Source: Candidatus Gastranaerophilales bacterium
GTDB taxonomy: Bacteria; Cyanobacteriota; Vampirovibrionia; Gastranaerophilales; Gastranaerophilaceae
Direction: 5' to 3'
DNA length: 64,000 bases
Assembly (NCBI GenBank): GCA_944327255.1
Contig: CALVHA010000006.1
Span: 1 to 64,000, forward strand
Shown: positions 42,533 through 50,205 of the stretch, in pieces
Position numbering within the stretch: position 1 is the first letter of the stretch
Layout of the letters: each line of letters begins with the position of its first letter
Notes under the pieces: generated by a model
The model's input: the letters and a program-made list of their open reading frames with translations, nothing else
What the model was told of the DNA's origin: nothing
Databases searched by the model: none
Position numbers and translations under genes: made by a program

Positions 42533-43252
42533 ATGATAAAAAGGATGAAAAAACTAAAAGGATTTACTTTAGCTGAAGTGTTAATCACGTTAGGAATTAT
42601 CGGTGTGGTTGCAGCTATGACATTACCAACTCTTATTTCCAACTATCAAAAAGTTGCGCTGGAAACGGCTTATAAAAAAGGGATGTCCGTTATTGCAAAT
42701 GCAATACAACTTGCTATGGCAAAAAATGAAACTCCAGGAGATTTACTTTCATTACCAATTGCACAATGCTATGACAAATATATAGGAATTGACAGACTCG
42801 GCAGATGTCTTGCAGAAGAAAATAAAGCTCTCTTTTCAGTAATGATGGATACACAAAATACAGATTTTTATAATCAACTAAAAGATATAAAATATAATCT
42901 TGATAACACTTCTTCCATAAGCAATATATTTTTCCCGCCTGCGTATGCTATTATATCGGTAGATCCTACCCATGTCTTCCAAACAGCATATTTATCATTT
43001 TTAACTCCGGATGGAATCATCTATGGTTATCATAATAGTCTGTTAGATGAAAACAATGAGTTATTTGGATTTACAATGCTTATGGATGTTAATGGACCCA
43101 AAAATCCAAATAAAGCAAATGTTGATCTATATTTACTTGCGATTAATAAACGCGGGAAAGTTGTTGATATGACCTGCGAAATGATAGGGACATGCACAGA
43201 GGATGACTATGAACGTGTATATGAAATGGACATAGAAACGCAGGGGAATTAA
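42533..43252 (+). CDS. prepilin-like protein, constant (no G run)
   Basis: From ATG 42533, preceded by AAGGAGG, the product has 239 residues: a short leader (MIKRMKKLKG), cleavage before FTLAEVLITLGIIGVVAAM, the hydrophobic assembly helix, and TLPTLISNYQK. The C-terminal domain contains QCYDKYIGIDRLGRC and a late CEMIGTC pair, and YLSFLTPDGIIYGYHNS and MLMDVNGPKNPNKAN, seen in comparable form in other prepilin-like proteins of this type. It is presumably a type IV pilin or type II secretion pseudopilin. An upstream start at 42503 is in frame but has no Shine-Dalgarno. Unlike the genes at 5165 and 15399 it has no homopolymer. Confidence 0.85.
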   Translation: MIKRMKKLKGFTLAEVLITLGIIGVVAAMTLPTLISNYQKVALETAYKKGMSVIANAIQLAMAKNETPGDLLSLPIAQCYDKYIGIDRLGRCLAEENKALFSVMMDTQNTDFYNQLKDIKYNLDNTSSISNIFFPPAYAIISVDPTHVFQTAYLSFLTPDGIIYGYHNSLLDENNELFGFTMLMDVNGPKNPNKANVDLYLLAINKRGKVVDMTCEMIGTCTEDDYERVYEMDIETQGN

Positions 43253-43267
43253 AAGTTAAGTATAAGC

Positions 43268-43294
43268 AGGCCGGCATTTTCTGACCTGTTTTTT
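43268..43294 (+). terminator. terminator of the third prepilin
   Basis: CAGGCCGG and CTGACCTG form an eight-base stem with one mismatch, followed by six T, just before the convergent comM stop. Confidence 0.6.
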
Positions 43295-44819
43295 ATGCAT
43301 TTAATACCCTATATTGTAAGGCCTGCATTAAGTGGATCTGTTCAATATTTTCCGATCCATCAAGATCCGCTATAGTTCTTGCAAGCTTCAAAATTCTGTC
43401 ATATCTTCTTCCTGACAGCTGATACTTAATAATTGCTGAATGAAAAAGTTGTGTCGAATCTTTATCAATTTTGCAGTACTTTTTTATAAGCTTCGGTGTC
43501 AATTCAGAATTTGTTAAAATCCCGTCATTTTTATATCTTTCGACCTGAATTTTACGAGCTTTTATAACTCTTTCTCTTATTTGAGCAGAAGCTTCTTCCT
43601 GTCCGTTATAATTCAAAAGCTCTTCAGCAGTAAGTCTTGGGACATCAATCTGTAAATCAATTCGATCTAATAATGGTCCGGATAATTTTGAAAGATAGCG
43701 TTGAATCTGATAATCAGTGCAGGTACACTGTTTCTCTTTATCTCCAAGATAACCACACGGACAAGGATTCATTGCCCCGAGCAGAAGAAACTTTGCAGGA
43801 TATTTCACAGAATGTTTTGCTCTTGAAATAACAATTTCCCCATCCTCAAGCGGTTGACGTAAGACTTCTAAAACAGAACGGGGGAATTCAACCATTTCAT
43901 CCAGAAACAATACACCTCTATGAGCAAGTGTTATTTCCCCCGGTTTAGGATTTGTACCGCCGCCAATAATCCCATTTGCAGAAGCAGTATGATGAACTGC
44001 TCTAAAAGGACGCTTTGCCATTAGAGGTTCATCCTGAGACAAAAGCCCGCAGACACTATAGATTTTTGTAAGCTCAAGGGCTTCAGAAAGTTCAAGAGGT
44101 GGTAATATTGAAGGGAAACATTTTGCCATAAGACTTTTCCCGGATCCAGGAGAACCTATCATCAAAAGGTTATGACCTCCAGCGGCAGCAATTTCCATTG
44201 CTCGTTTCGCTTTTTGCTGACCTTTTACATCTTTAAAATCATAGATAAACGTCTCCAAACTCTCCTTTGAAAGATATTTTTTTATATCTACAATCGTTGG
44301 AGAAAGAGGATTTTCCGTAAAATGCGCAACAACTTCACTCAGGAATTTTGCGCCATAAACGTTAATTCCGTCAACAAGAGCAGCCTCTTTGGCGTTTGCC
44401 TCAGGAACAATAACATTCTTTATTCCAAATTCTTTCAACCCGATAACCAAAGGCAAAACGCCACTAACGCTTCTTAAACTACCATCAAGAGAAAGTTCCC
44501 CTATAAAAGCGTAATCATCAAGCTTTTGGGATTCAAGAACGCCTTCCTCGACCTGTATACCAACAGCAATAGGAAGATCAAAATTGGTTCCTTCTTTTTT
44601 TAAATCAGCAGGTGCAAGATTCACAACAATTTTTCTGTCAGGGAAAGTAAGATTTGAATTTTTTGAAGCGGAACGAACCCTATCACGCGCTTCATTCACT
44701 GCAGCATCAGGAAGCCCGACAATAGAAATTCCCGGAAGGGAGTTTGTAACATCAATTTCAACATCCACTTTATATGCATTCAAACCGATAACTGTTGCAG
44801 TCGTAACCTTATTTACCAT
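43293..44819 (-). CDS. comM: ComM/YifB-family AAA+ Mg-chelatase-like protein
   Basis: ComM is a hexameric helicase that promotes branch migration during natural transformation. The 508-residue protein has the N-terminal Lon-like domain (ATVIGLNAYKVDVEID, GLPDAAVNEARDRVRSA), Walker A in GSPGSGKSLMA, Walker B in LFLDEMVEF, the zinc-type Cys cluster NPCPCGYLGDKEKQCTC, and the C-terminal SGRRYDRILKLARTIADL. Length is normal. TATAAT on the minus strand (44831 to 44826) ends six bases before the ATG, so the message is probably leaderless; the promoter is divergent from that of the GT9 gene. With four prepilins nearby, a DNA uptake system is a reasonable inference. Confidence 0.93.
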   Translation of the reverse strand: MVNKVTTATVIGLNAYKVDVEIDVTNSLPGISIVGLPDAAVNEARDRVRSASKNSNLTFPDRKIVVNLAPADLKKEGTNFDLPIAVGIQVEEGVLESQKLDDYAFIGELSLDGSLRSVSGVLPLVIGLKEFGIKNVIVPEANAKEAALVDGINVYGAKFLSEVVAHFTENPLSPTIVDIKKYLSKESLETFIYDFKDVKGQQKAKRAMEIAAAGGHNLLMIGSPGSGKSLMAKCFPSILPPLELSEALELTKIYSVCGLLSQDEPLMAKRPFRAVHHTASANGIIGGGTNPKPGEITLAHRGVLFLDEMVEFPRSVLEVLRQPLEDGEIVISRAKHSVKYPAKFLLLGAMNPCPCGYLGDKEKQCTCTDYQIQRYLSKLSGPLLDRIDLQIDVPRLTAEELLNYNGQEEASAQIRERVIKARKIQVERYKNDGILTNSELTPKLIKKYCKIDKDSTQLFHSAIIKYQLSGRRYDRILKLARTIADLDGSENIEQIHLMQALQYRVLNA

Positions 44820-44825
44820 AAGTAG

Positions 44826-44858
44826 ATTATATCACGATTTTTCTCTTTATGCTATAAT
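44826..44858. promoter_or_regulatory. divergent -10 boxes of comM and the GT9 gene
   Basis: ATTATA at 44826-44831 is TATAAT on the minus strand, six bases before the comM ATG. TATAAT at 44853-44858 lies seven bases before ATG 44866 on the plus strand. The two promoters overlap within about 46 bases, and both predict leaderless mRNAs. Confidence 0.6.
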
Positions 44859-44865
44859 TTGAAAT

Positions 44866-45867
44866 ATGGAAGATATTAAAAATATTTTAGCAATAAATTT
44901 TGGCGGGATAGGTGATGAAATATTTTTTCTGCCAGCATTAATTTCATTAAAAAAAGAGTTTCCGAATTCAAAAATTACTCTTGCACTTGAGCCAAGAAGT
45001 AAAAGTGTCAAAGATTTGACAGATATAATTGATAACCTTTTCTTAGTCGACATAAAAGGGAAAAATAAATATCTTGAGTTGTTGAAGCTTGTATATCTTG
45101 CAAGAAATGGGAATTTTGATATTGCAATTTCATCTGGCGGGAATAAATTTATAAGTATTTTACTATGGCTTACAGGTATAAAAAAACGCTACGGGTATGA
45201 TACTGGTGCTTTGAGTCAGAAACTGTTAACTAAAGCCGTAAAATTAAACAAAAATCAATATGCCTGTGCAATGTATCATGATTTAGTGACTCCTCTTACT
45301 GATTACAAAACAGAGCTTCCAGAAGTCAATATAATACCTCAGTCTAAACGTCCTGAAACTGTCCTTATTCACCCCGGCGTAAGTAAAATGAGTATTCAAA
45401 AAGGATGTATTAAAACAATAAGAGCAGATATTTGGGCCAAAACAGTAGATTTACTGGTTGCGAAAGGGAAACATGTAATCCTCGCCGGCGGACCAGATGA
45501 CAGAAAATGTATTGAAACCATTTTAAATACAGTAACCTGCAAAAATTCTGAAAATTTTGAAAATTATTATGGAAAAACCCGTTCAATGAAAGATTTGGGG
45601 GAATTAATATCAAGTTCAGAAAAATTTCTCTGTTCTGATTCAGCGCCTCTGCATGTGGCAGTTGCTTTAAAAACAAAAACCTATGTGATATTTGGACCAA
45701 CTGATGATAAAAGATTAATTCCACAATCTGAAAATGTTATTGCAATAAAAGCTTCTGATAATTGTCCGCTTAAACCATGTCTGTGGGAAAGAAGACTCAC
45801 AACATGTGAAAATTTAAATTGCTTAAAAATTACTGCAGAAGAAATTGTATCAAAAGTTCTAGAATAA
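44866..45867 (+). CDS. family 9 glycosyltransferase (heptosyltransferase type)
   Basis: The 333-residue product has the GT-B fold of ADP-heptose:LPS heptosyltransferases: ILAINFGGIGDEIFFLPALI at the N-terminus, TVLIHPGVSKMSIQKGC, VILAGGPDDRKCIE, and SSEKFLCSDSAPLHVAVAL with YVIFGPTDDKRLIP, the nucleotide-sugar site. A Cys-rich tail (CPLKPCLWERRLTTCENLNC) resembles that of WaaC/WaaF-like enzymes. It probably adds a heptose or related sugar to an outer-membrane glycolipid. The transcript is predicted leaderless. It is 50 bases before tRNA-Cys. Confidence 0.88.
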   Translation: MEDIKNILAINFGGIGDEIFFLPALISLKKEFPNSKITLALEPRSKSVKDLTDIIDNLFLVDIKGKNKYLELLKLVYLARNGNFDIAISSGGNKFISILLWLTGIKKRYGYDTGALSQKLLTKAVKLNKNQYACAMYHDLVTPLTDYKTELPEVNIIPQSKRPETVLIHPGVSKMSIQKGCIKTIRADIWAKTVDLLVAKGKHVILAGGPDDRKCIETILNTVTCKNSENFENYYGKTRSMKDLGELISSSEKFLCSDSAPLHVAVALKTKTYVIFGPTDDKRLIPQSENVIAIKASDNCPLKPCLWERRLTTCENLNCLKITAEEIVSKVLE

Positions 45868-45917
45868 ACCTATAACTATTGACAATCAGTTATGTGTTTC
45901 GTATTATAAAGAAACAA

Positions 45918-45989
45918 GGCGACATGGCCAAGTGGTAAGGCAGGAGCCTGCAAAGCTCTTATCCCCCAGTTCGAATCTGGGTGTCGCCT
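45918..45989 (+). tRNA. tRNA-Cys(GCA)
   Basis: The acceptor GGCGACA (45918-45924) pairs with TGTCGCC (45982-45988), followed by discriminator T. The anticodon stem GGAGC/GCTCT encloses CTGCAAA with anticodon GCA at 45950-45952, and the T arm CCCAG-TTCGAAT-CTGGG is canonical. The 3' CCA is not encoded. Confidence 0.95.
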
Positions 45990-46007
45990 TTTTTAATAGG
46001 AGGTTAT

Positions 46008-46238
46008 ATGGGAAAAATTTTTGGGATATCTGATAATCCGGTTTCAACAATTGATAAAGCAATACAACCGCTAATCTTAAAGGGACCAAAAGTTTCAAGA
46101 ATTAAACCTCCTAAAAATCAAACTCAGGTTGACAAATTTGTTTCAAAAGATAAACAACACACATCAAATCCATTTGTAAAAATGCGTAATGGAATTGGAA
46201 GATTAATGTCACATTTTAGCAAAAAGAAAACATCGTAA
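46008..46238 (+). CDS. small basic protein of unknown function
   Basis: From ATG 46008 (AGGAGG seven bases upstream) the product has 76 residues: MGKIFGISDNPVSTIDKAIQ, then LKGPKVSRIKPPKNQTQVDK and a basic end with RLMSHFSKKKTS. It is probably soluble and partly disordered. It sits between two tRNA genes, 18 bases after tRNA-Cys with no terminator between, so it may be cotranscribed with it. No family is recognised. An in-frame upstream start would overlap the tRNA and is unlikely. Confidence 0.55.
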   Translation: MGKIFGISDNPVSTIDKAIQPLILKGPKVSRIKPPKNQTQVDKFVSKDKQHTSNPFVKMRNGIGRLMSHFSKKKTS

Positions 46239-46254
46239 GTTTTTCAGAAAAAAC

Positions 46255-46327
46255 GGGCGATTGGCGCAGTTGGTAGCGCACTTGAACGACATTCAAGGGG
46301 TCACAAGTTCGAGCCTTGTATCGCCCA
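46255..46327 (+). tRNA. tRNA-Val(GAC) with unusual C33
   Basis: The acceptor GGGCGAT (46255-46261) pairs with ATCGCCC (46320-46326); discriminator A. The D arm GCGC..GCGC and T arm ACAAG-TTCGAGC-CTTGT are regular. The anticodon stem CTTGA/TCAAG encloses ACGACAT, giving anticodon GAC with C in place of the near-universal U33. CCA is not encoded. Confidence 0.88.
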
Positions 46328-46334
46328 ATTATTT

Positions 46335-46360
46335 AAAAAAGACCTTAACGGGTCTTTTTT
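46335..46360 (+). terminator. terminator after tRNA-Val
   Basis: AAAAAAGACC (46335-46344) pairs with GGTCTTTTTT (46351-46360) around TTAACG. Confidence 0.88.
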
Positions 46361-46393
46361 ATTATTATTTCTAATAATCTATTTTATAACTCT

Positions 46394-46609
46394 TTACTTT
46401 AATTCTTTGTCAATAAACTCTATTCTGTATCCCAAAACATCTGCGATAATATATGCCTCAGCTAGTGTAAGCCTGTTTAAACGAAGCTTGTGAGAAATCG
46501 ATTGAAAAGTATATTTTTTACCTGTTTTCTCTGTCATTAATTCTGCCAGTCTAGTTATAGTTACACATTTCAACGCAAGAAGCGATTTTATTTTTTCCCT
46601 TATATGCAT
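46394..46609 (-). CDS. small helix-turn-helix-like protein
   Basis: The 71-residue product resembles a compact XRE-type DNA-binding domain: KSLLALKCVTITRLAELMTE as the first helices, TFQSISHKLRLNRLTLAEAY as the recognition region, and IIADVLGYRIEFID as the closing helix/strand. It is divergent from the prepilin at 46725, and a 15-base-pair inverted repeat lies between them, so it may regulate that gene and itself. TATAAT (46622 to 46617, minus strand) ends seven bases before its ATG, predicting a leaderless mRNA. Assignment is by helix pattern only. Confidence 0.65.
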   Translation of the reverse strand: MHIREKIKSLLALKCVTITRLAELMTEKTGKKYTFQSISHKLRLNRLTLAEAYIIADVLGYRIEFIDKELK

Positions 46610-46628
46610 ATAGTTAATTATAATTTTA

Positions 46629-46657
46629 TTGACAAAATATTAAAAATACGTTATCAT
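46629..46657 (+). promoter_or_regulatory. putative promoter of the fourth prepilin
   Basis: TTGACA (46629-46634), a 17-base spacer and TATCAT (46652-46657), immediately left of the inverted repeat at 46661-46694. An overlapping TATAAT at 46657-46662 lies too far from this -35 box. Confidence 0.45.
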
Positions 46658-46660
46658 ATA

Positions 46661-46694
46661 ATTTAAATAATAATTATTTAATTATTATTTAAAT
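46661..46694. repeat. 15-bp inverted repeat, candidate operator
   Basis: ATTTAAATAATAATT (46661-46675) and AATTATTATTTAAAT (46680-46694) are exact reverse complements separated by ATTT. The repeat covers the expected transcription start of the prepilin and lies between it and the small HTH gene. All bases are A or T, so chance similarity is more likely than usual. Confidence 0.5.
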
Positions 46695-46724
46695 TAAATA
46701 ATTAATAAATAGGAAAATTGAATA

Positions 46725-47333
46725 ATGTCAATCAAGCTAAAAATCATACAAGGATTTACCCTTGGAGAAGTATTGATAACACTTGGAATAATTGGAATAG
46801 TAGCAGCCATGACATTACCCGGAATAATAGAGCGCTACAAAAAATACGAATACTCGACGAGAATTAAAAAGTTTAATACAGCATTTTCTCAAGCAATATT
46901 ACAGATAGAAGCAGAAAATGATTCTGCCCTTCAATGGGAACGAGATGACACCTCCTTCATCCGTAATATGTTGCTTCCAAAACTAAAGTATGCAAAAGCG
47001 ATACAAGACTATGGAACATTTAAAATTTTCTTTCTTGATGGCTCTATGGCAGGCCTTGCAACAGGAGCATGTCTTGATGTTATATATGATTGTAATGGCG
47101 AAAAAGGCCCAAATACATATGGAGCTGATAGGTTCGATTTTTTGATGTGTTTTACTGATGCAACCAGAAGACAATTTTTTGGAAATAAAAATAAATTTTT
47201 TGGACCTCAACGCCACTATACCTCCAGAGAAGCTGCTTTACAAGGATGTAAGACTAACAGTATAAATTGTGCAGGACTATTAGAGCAGGATGGTTGGGAA
47301 TTCAAAGACGACTATCCCTATACATTGAAGTAA
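46725..47333 (+). CDS. prepilin-like protein, constant (no G run)
   Basis: The 202-residue product has a ten-residue leader (MSIKLKIIQG), cleavage before FTLGEVLITLGIIGIVAAM and the hydrophobic helix, then TLPGIIERYKKYEYSTRIKK. The C-terminal part has DVIYDCNGEKGPNTYGADRF, a 'D.NG.kgPN..G.D.F' segment similar to the one in the prepilin at 42533 (MDVNGPKNPN), and a final C..CAGLLEQDGWEF. The Gly at -5+5 position of the signature (FTLGEV in place of FTLAEV) is a small deviation, but the Glu at +5 needed for pilin assembly is kept. A small HTH gene is divergent upstream. Confidence 0.85.
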   Translation: MSIKLKIIQGFTLGEVLITLGIIGIVAAMTLPGIIERYKKYEYSTRIKKFNTAFSQAILQIEAENDSALQWERDDTSFIRNMLLPKLKYAKAIQDYGTFKIFFLDGSMAGLATGACLDVIYDCNGEKGPNTYGADRFDFLMCFTDATRRQFFGNKNKFFGPQRHYTSREAALQGCKTNSINCAGLLEQDGWEFKDDYPYTLK

Positions 47334-47348
47334 AATAGTTATTTAATA

Positions 47349-48608
47349 TTACCAGTAACCAAAGAAATATGGATGACGCATATAAAAGAAATCATTATAA
47401 TACCATCTATCATAATATCTTTGCTGTTCTAAAAGCATCTGCTGTCTCTGATATTCAATTTGCTTTTGTTTCTCCTCATAAGCCTTTTGGTATGCAATTT
47501 TAAGTTCCTGAGTAAGTTTTGCCTGTTCCTTATTTACAGACTCGAAACATTTTACAAGCTCCCTGTCTCCAAATTTTGCGATACAAGCATTTGTACTGTT
47601 AAAAAATTGTACCTGCCTGTTGCTAATATTAACAGGGTCGTCTATTTTTTCAATTTCTTTATAAATCTTATTCCAATCAGGCTTTTCTACAAAAAGTGCC
47701 AATCCTTTAACAGCTCTATCAATTTTAGCCTGTTCAATTTTAGCTATTCTCATATCCGCTTGTGCCAGTTCAAAATTATTCTTATTAGAAATAGCGATTT
47801 CTCTTGCCTTATTGTAATTAGCAAGTTTAGTATTCACATTTTTTGAAGTTGTTCCAAGCCTCATATAATTAATTGCCGTCGGATAAAGGTTTACCAGTTC
47901 AAGTGCAAGCCGGTTTGCCTCTTGGATATTATTTAATGAATAATAAGCATTATAAAGAATTACAAGTGCTCCAAGATAGTTCTGGCTACTTCTGGAAATT
48001 TTCTTTGCATAATAAATACTTGTGCTATAATTATTCAAATTATAATGAATATCAGCCATCGCAAACCAGAGATTATCAACAGACGGATTAGGAATATCTG
48101 CTTCAGCAAATGGAGTTAAATACGTCAGAGCTGAAGGAAAGTTTCTGTTCAAATAATAAAGCATACCAAGCTTATATGAAACTTTTTGCTTATCAAGAAT
48201 ATTATCTCTGGCATTAATCTCCTGAATTTTAATTAGCTGGTGTAGTGCATCTGATAAATTATTTGTTTCTAAACAATAATTAAAATATTGAATGTATGTT
48301 GGCAAAAATGATGAATCTTCTTCAAAAGCTTTTTGGAATTCGTTCTTTGTAATATATTTTTGAATCTTCTTAATTTTTTTATATTCTTTTTTTTGCTCTT
48401 TAGTCAAATCTTTTTCTTTCTCATTACTGAGTTCTTTGTAACGAACCTTAATATTTTCAGAATCAATATTATACATTGAAGCATAGAAAGGAAGTTCCAA
48501 AGATACAGCGACATTTTGAACCGAATATGTCTCATATACAGCTGAAGAATAAACAGTACTACCTGTAAAAATCGTCAATACAAGCACTAATGCAAAAAAC
48601 TTTTTCAT
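47349..48608 (-). CDS. exported TPR-repeat protein
   Basis: The 419-residue product has a signal peptide (MKKFFALVLVLTIFTGSTVYSSA), a charged Lys/Glu stretch (residues about 60-90), and TPR-like helix pairs: LSDALHQLIKIQEINARDNI, YLNRNFPSALTYLTPFAEAD, IHYNLNNYSTSIYYAKKISR and ALVILYNAYYSLNNIQEANR. The C-terminus is Gln/Tyr-rich (QIEYQRQQMLLEQQRYYDRW). It is probably periplasmic and acts as a scaffold. It is convergent with the prepilin at 46725, only 15 bases from its stop. Confidence 0.75.
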   Translation of the reverse strand: MKKFFALVLVLTIFTGSTVYSSAVYETYSVQNVAVSLELPFYASMYNIDSENIKVRYKELSNEKEKDLTKEQKKEYKKIKKIQKYITKNEFQKAFEEDSSFLPTYIQYFNYCLETNNLSDALHQLIKIQEINARDNILDKQKVSYKLGMLYYLNRNFPSALTYLTPFAEADIPNPSVDNLWFAMADIHYNLNNYSTSIYYAKKISRSSQNYLGALVILYNAYYSLNNIQEANRLALELVNLYPTAINYMRLGTTSKNVNTKLANYNKAREIAISNKNNFELAQADMRIAKIEQAKIDRAVKGLALFVEKPDWNKIYKEIEKIDDPVNISNRQVQFFNSTNACIAKFGDRELVKCFESVNKEQAKLTQELKIAYQKAYEEKQKQIEYQRQQMLLEQQRYYDRWYYNDFFYMRHPYFFGYW

Positions 48609-48735
48609 AAAATAGTTCCTACCTTCTACACAATAATAACGATATTGTTCCTAAAAAAGTTCATTGTGTCAAGAATTTATTTCCAAATAAAAAAAATATG
48701 CTATAATAATTAACATGGAAACAAGGAGAGCTTAT

Positions 48736-49368
48736 ATGAAAAAATTTTTAACAACAATGACAATTATCGGGTTATTCGCAAGTAATTGTGCAGCACATGC
48801 ATATATTCAAAAAGGACAACAAATTTATTTTAACCCTGTAAACACGACCTGGAGTGAACAAAAACAAACTCCAATGGATATAACTATTATTCACAACGGA
48901 ACAACCGGAAATGACAAACTAAATGAATACCTTTTTGAAAATGGGGCACGAGCAATACCATCAGTAACAAATGCGGAATTTATCAAAAGCGGTGCTTTAA
49001 TTGGTATAAACAGTGCAGAGATGAAATTTTGCAGATACGTTTATTCTCTTGGCAGGATAGAAGTTTTTCCTATTACTGATAAGACAATCGCACAGCTTTA
49101 TCCTGATTACGAAGTTGTAAAAATCTCACAGTTTAATAAATATCACAAACATACAGTATATAAAAAACGGTTTACAAAGAAGAATTTTCTTATAATTAAC
49201 GATACTGACAAATCTTTTGCAGCATATTCATATAGACCAAAAAGTTTTGTAACAACTGATATGAAAAACTTCTTAACAGCTAAACGCGCAGGGCAGATTA
49301 CAATCTCCGTTGACGGGAAAGAAACAAAAGAAACTCCAAAATATAGACTTTACGTTAAAAACAGATAG
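48736..49368 (+). CDS. exported protein of unknown function
   Basis: From ATG 48736 the product has 210 residues with a signal peptide (MKKFLTTMTIIGLFASNCAAHA). AAGGAG (48722-48727) is well placed for this start. TATAAT (48702-48707) predicts a transcript from about 48714, so an in-frame ATG at 48715 would be leaderless and add seven residues; both starts may function. The body mixes strands with VNTTWSEQKQTPMDITIIHN and a basic centre (KYHKHTVYKKRFTKKN). No enzyme motif or membrane segment is seen, and no family is recognised. Confidence 0.65.
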   Translation: MKKFLTTMTIIGLFASNCAAHAYIQKGQQIYFNPVNTTWSEQKQTPMDITIIHNGTTGNDKLNEYLFENGARAIPSVTNAEFIKSGALIGINSAEMKFCRYVYSLGRIEVFPITDKTIAQLYPDYEVVKISQFNKYHKHTVYKKRFTKKNFLIINDTDKSFAAYSYRPKSFVTTDMKNFLTAKRAGQITISVDGKETKETPKYRLYVKNR

Positions 49369-49371
49369 TTT

Positions 49372-50094
49372 TTACAGGCTGATAAGAAACATTGCAAACA
49401 ACAATAGAATAGAAATAACAAAAGAAATTCCGACTAAAATCCAAAATATTGATAAGCCTTTTTTCTTAGTTCTGGCAGACATTGTATAGGATTGTTTGTC
49501 GGATTTCTTTTTGGAGCCTGCAGGCTTAGACTTTTTAGTTTTTTTCTCAATAGGAAATACAGTTATTTCGTTTTTTGTCGATTTTTTCTTTTTATTCTTT
49601 GAAGCTATCCTGCTTTTTTCCTCTGTATAACGCTCTGCCAATGATTTCTGGGATCGTTTACCAGTTATTAAAAGTTCTGTATCATATCTGAGTTTTAAAA
49701 CATCAGGGTTGGCTCCCTTATTATAAACAGAATAACTTATTGCAACTTCAAAAGCTCTTTGCAAACATTCCAGAGCATCCATTGCATTCTTCTTAACCTT
49801 AGAAGAATGAACTGACTCGTTCCCGTGTTTTTTCAAAAAATACAAATCATCAATAAATTCTTTTTCCTGCTCTTCACCATTCCCTTTATCTTTAAGTGTA
49901 GCAAGCATTTCGTCAAATGTTTCTTCTGTTGACCTATTTTTTCCAAGAACTTTCTTACAGACATTTTCTCCAAATCGTCTTGTCTGTGACATGCACTGCT
50001 CAAAATACTCATCTCTATAAAGTTTTTCAGCTTCATCGATAATTTCATATAAATTCTTATCAATCTTTTTTAAAAAATCAAAATTTGCAACCAT
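49372..50094 (-). CDS. DUF4145-domain protein with C-terminal membrane anchor
   Basis: The 240-residue product has an N-terminal DUF4145-like domain (residues about 15-120): FEQCMSQTRRFGENVCKKVL, then FIDDLYFLKKHGNESVHSS, the 'GN.(A/S)vH' signature seen also at the N-terminus of some type I restriction subunits. A long Lys/Ser-rich linker follows, and a final transmembrane helix (IFWILVGISFVISILLLFAM). No restriction or helicase domain is attached, so a defence role is not supported by what is present. It is convergent with the gene at 48736, with only three bases between them. Confidence 0.7.
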   Translation of the reverse strand: MVANFDFLKKIDKNLYEIIDEAEKLYRDEYFEQCMSQTRRFGENVCKKVLGKNRSTEETFDEMLATLKDKGNGEEQEKEFIDDLYFLKKHGNESVHSSKVKKNAMDALECLQRAFEVAISYSVYNKGANPDVLKLRYDTELLITGKRSQKSLAERYTEEKSRIASKNKKKKSTKNEITVFPIEKKTKKSKPAGSKKKSDKQSYTMSARTKKKGLSIFWILVGISFVISILLLFAMFLISL

Positions 50095-50149
50095 TTCTCA
50101 TTCCCAATTTATAGAGATAGAGTACTATGCAGGACAACTATTGTCAACA

Positions 50150-50186
50150 AAAAAAACAGACTCTATTAATCATAGAGTCCGTTTTT
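50150..50186 (-). terminator. terminator of pgi
   Basis: GACTCTAT (50161-50168) and ATAGAGTC (50174-50181) form an eight-base-pair stem; on the minus strand it is followed by TG and a T run. Confidence 0.8.
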
Positions 50187-50205
50187 TCTTAATTAATAAA
50201 AAGAC

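Noticed and set aside
46620-46724. Replication origin suggested by AT-rich DNA
   Set aside because: No DnaA-box cluster or dnaA/dnaN neighbour; the AT-rich part is explained by a promoter and an inverted repeat.
49372-50094. DUF4145 protein as part of a defence or restriction system
   Set aside because: No nuclease, helicase or methyltransferase domain is attached or adjacent, and the neighbours are ordinary genes.
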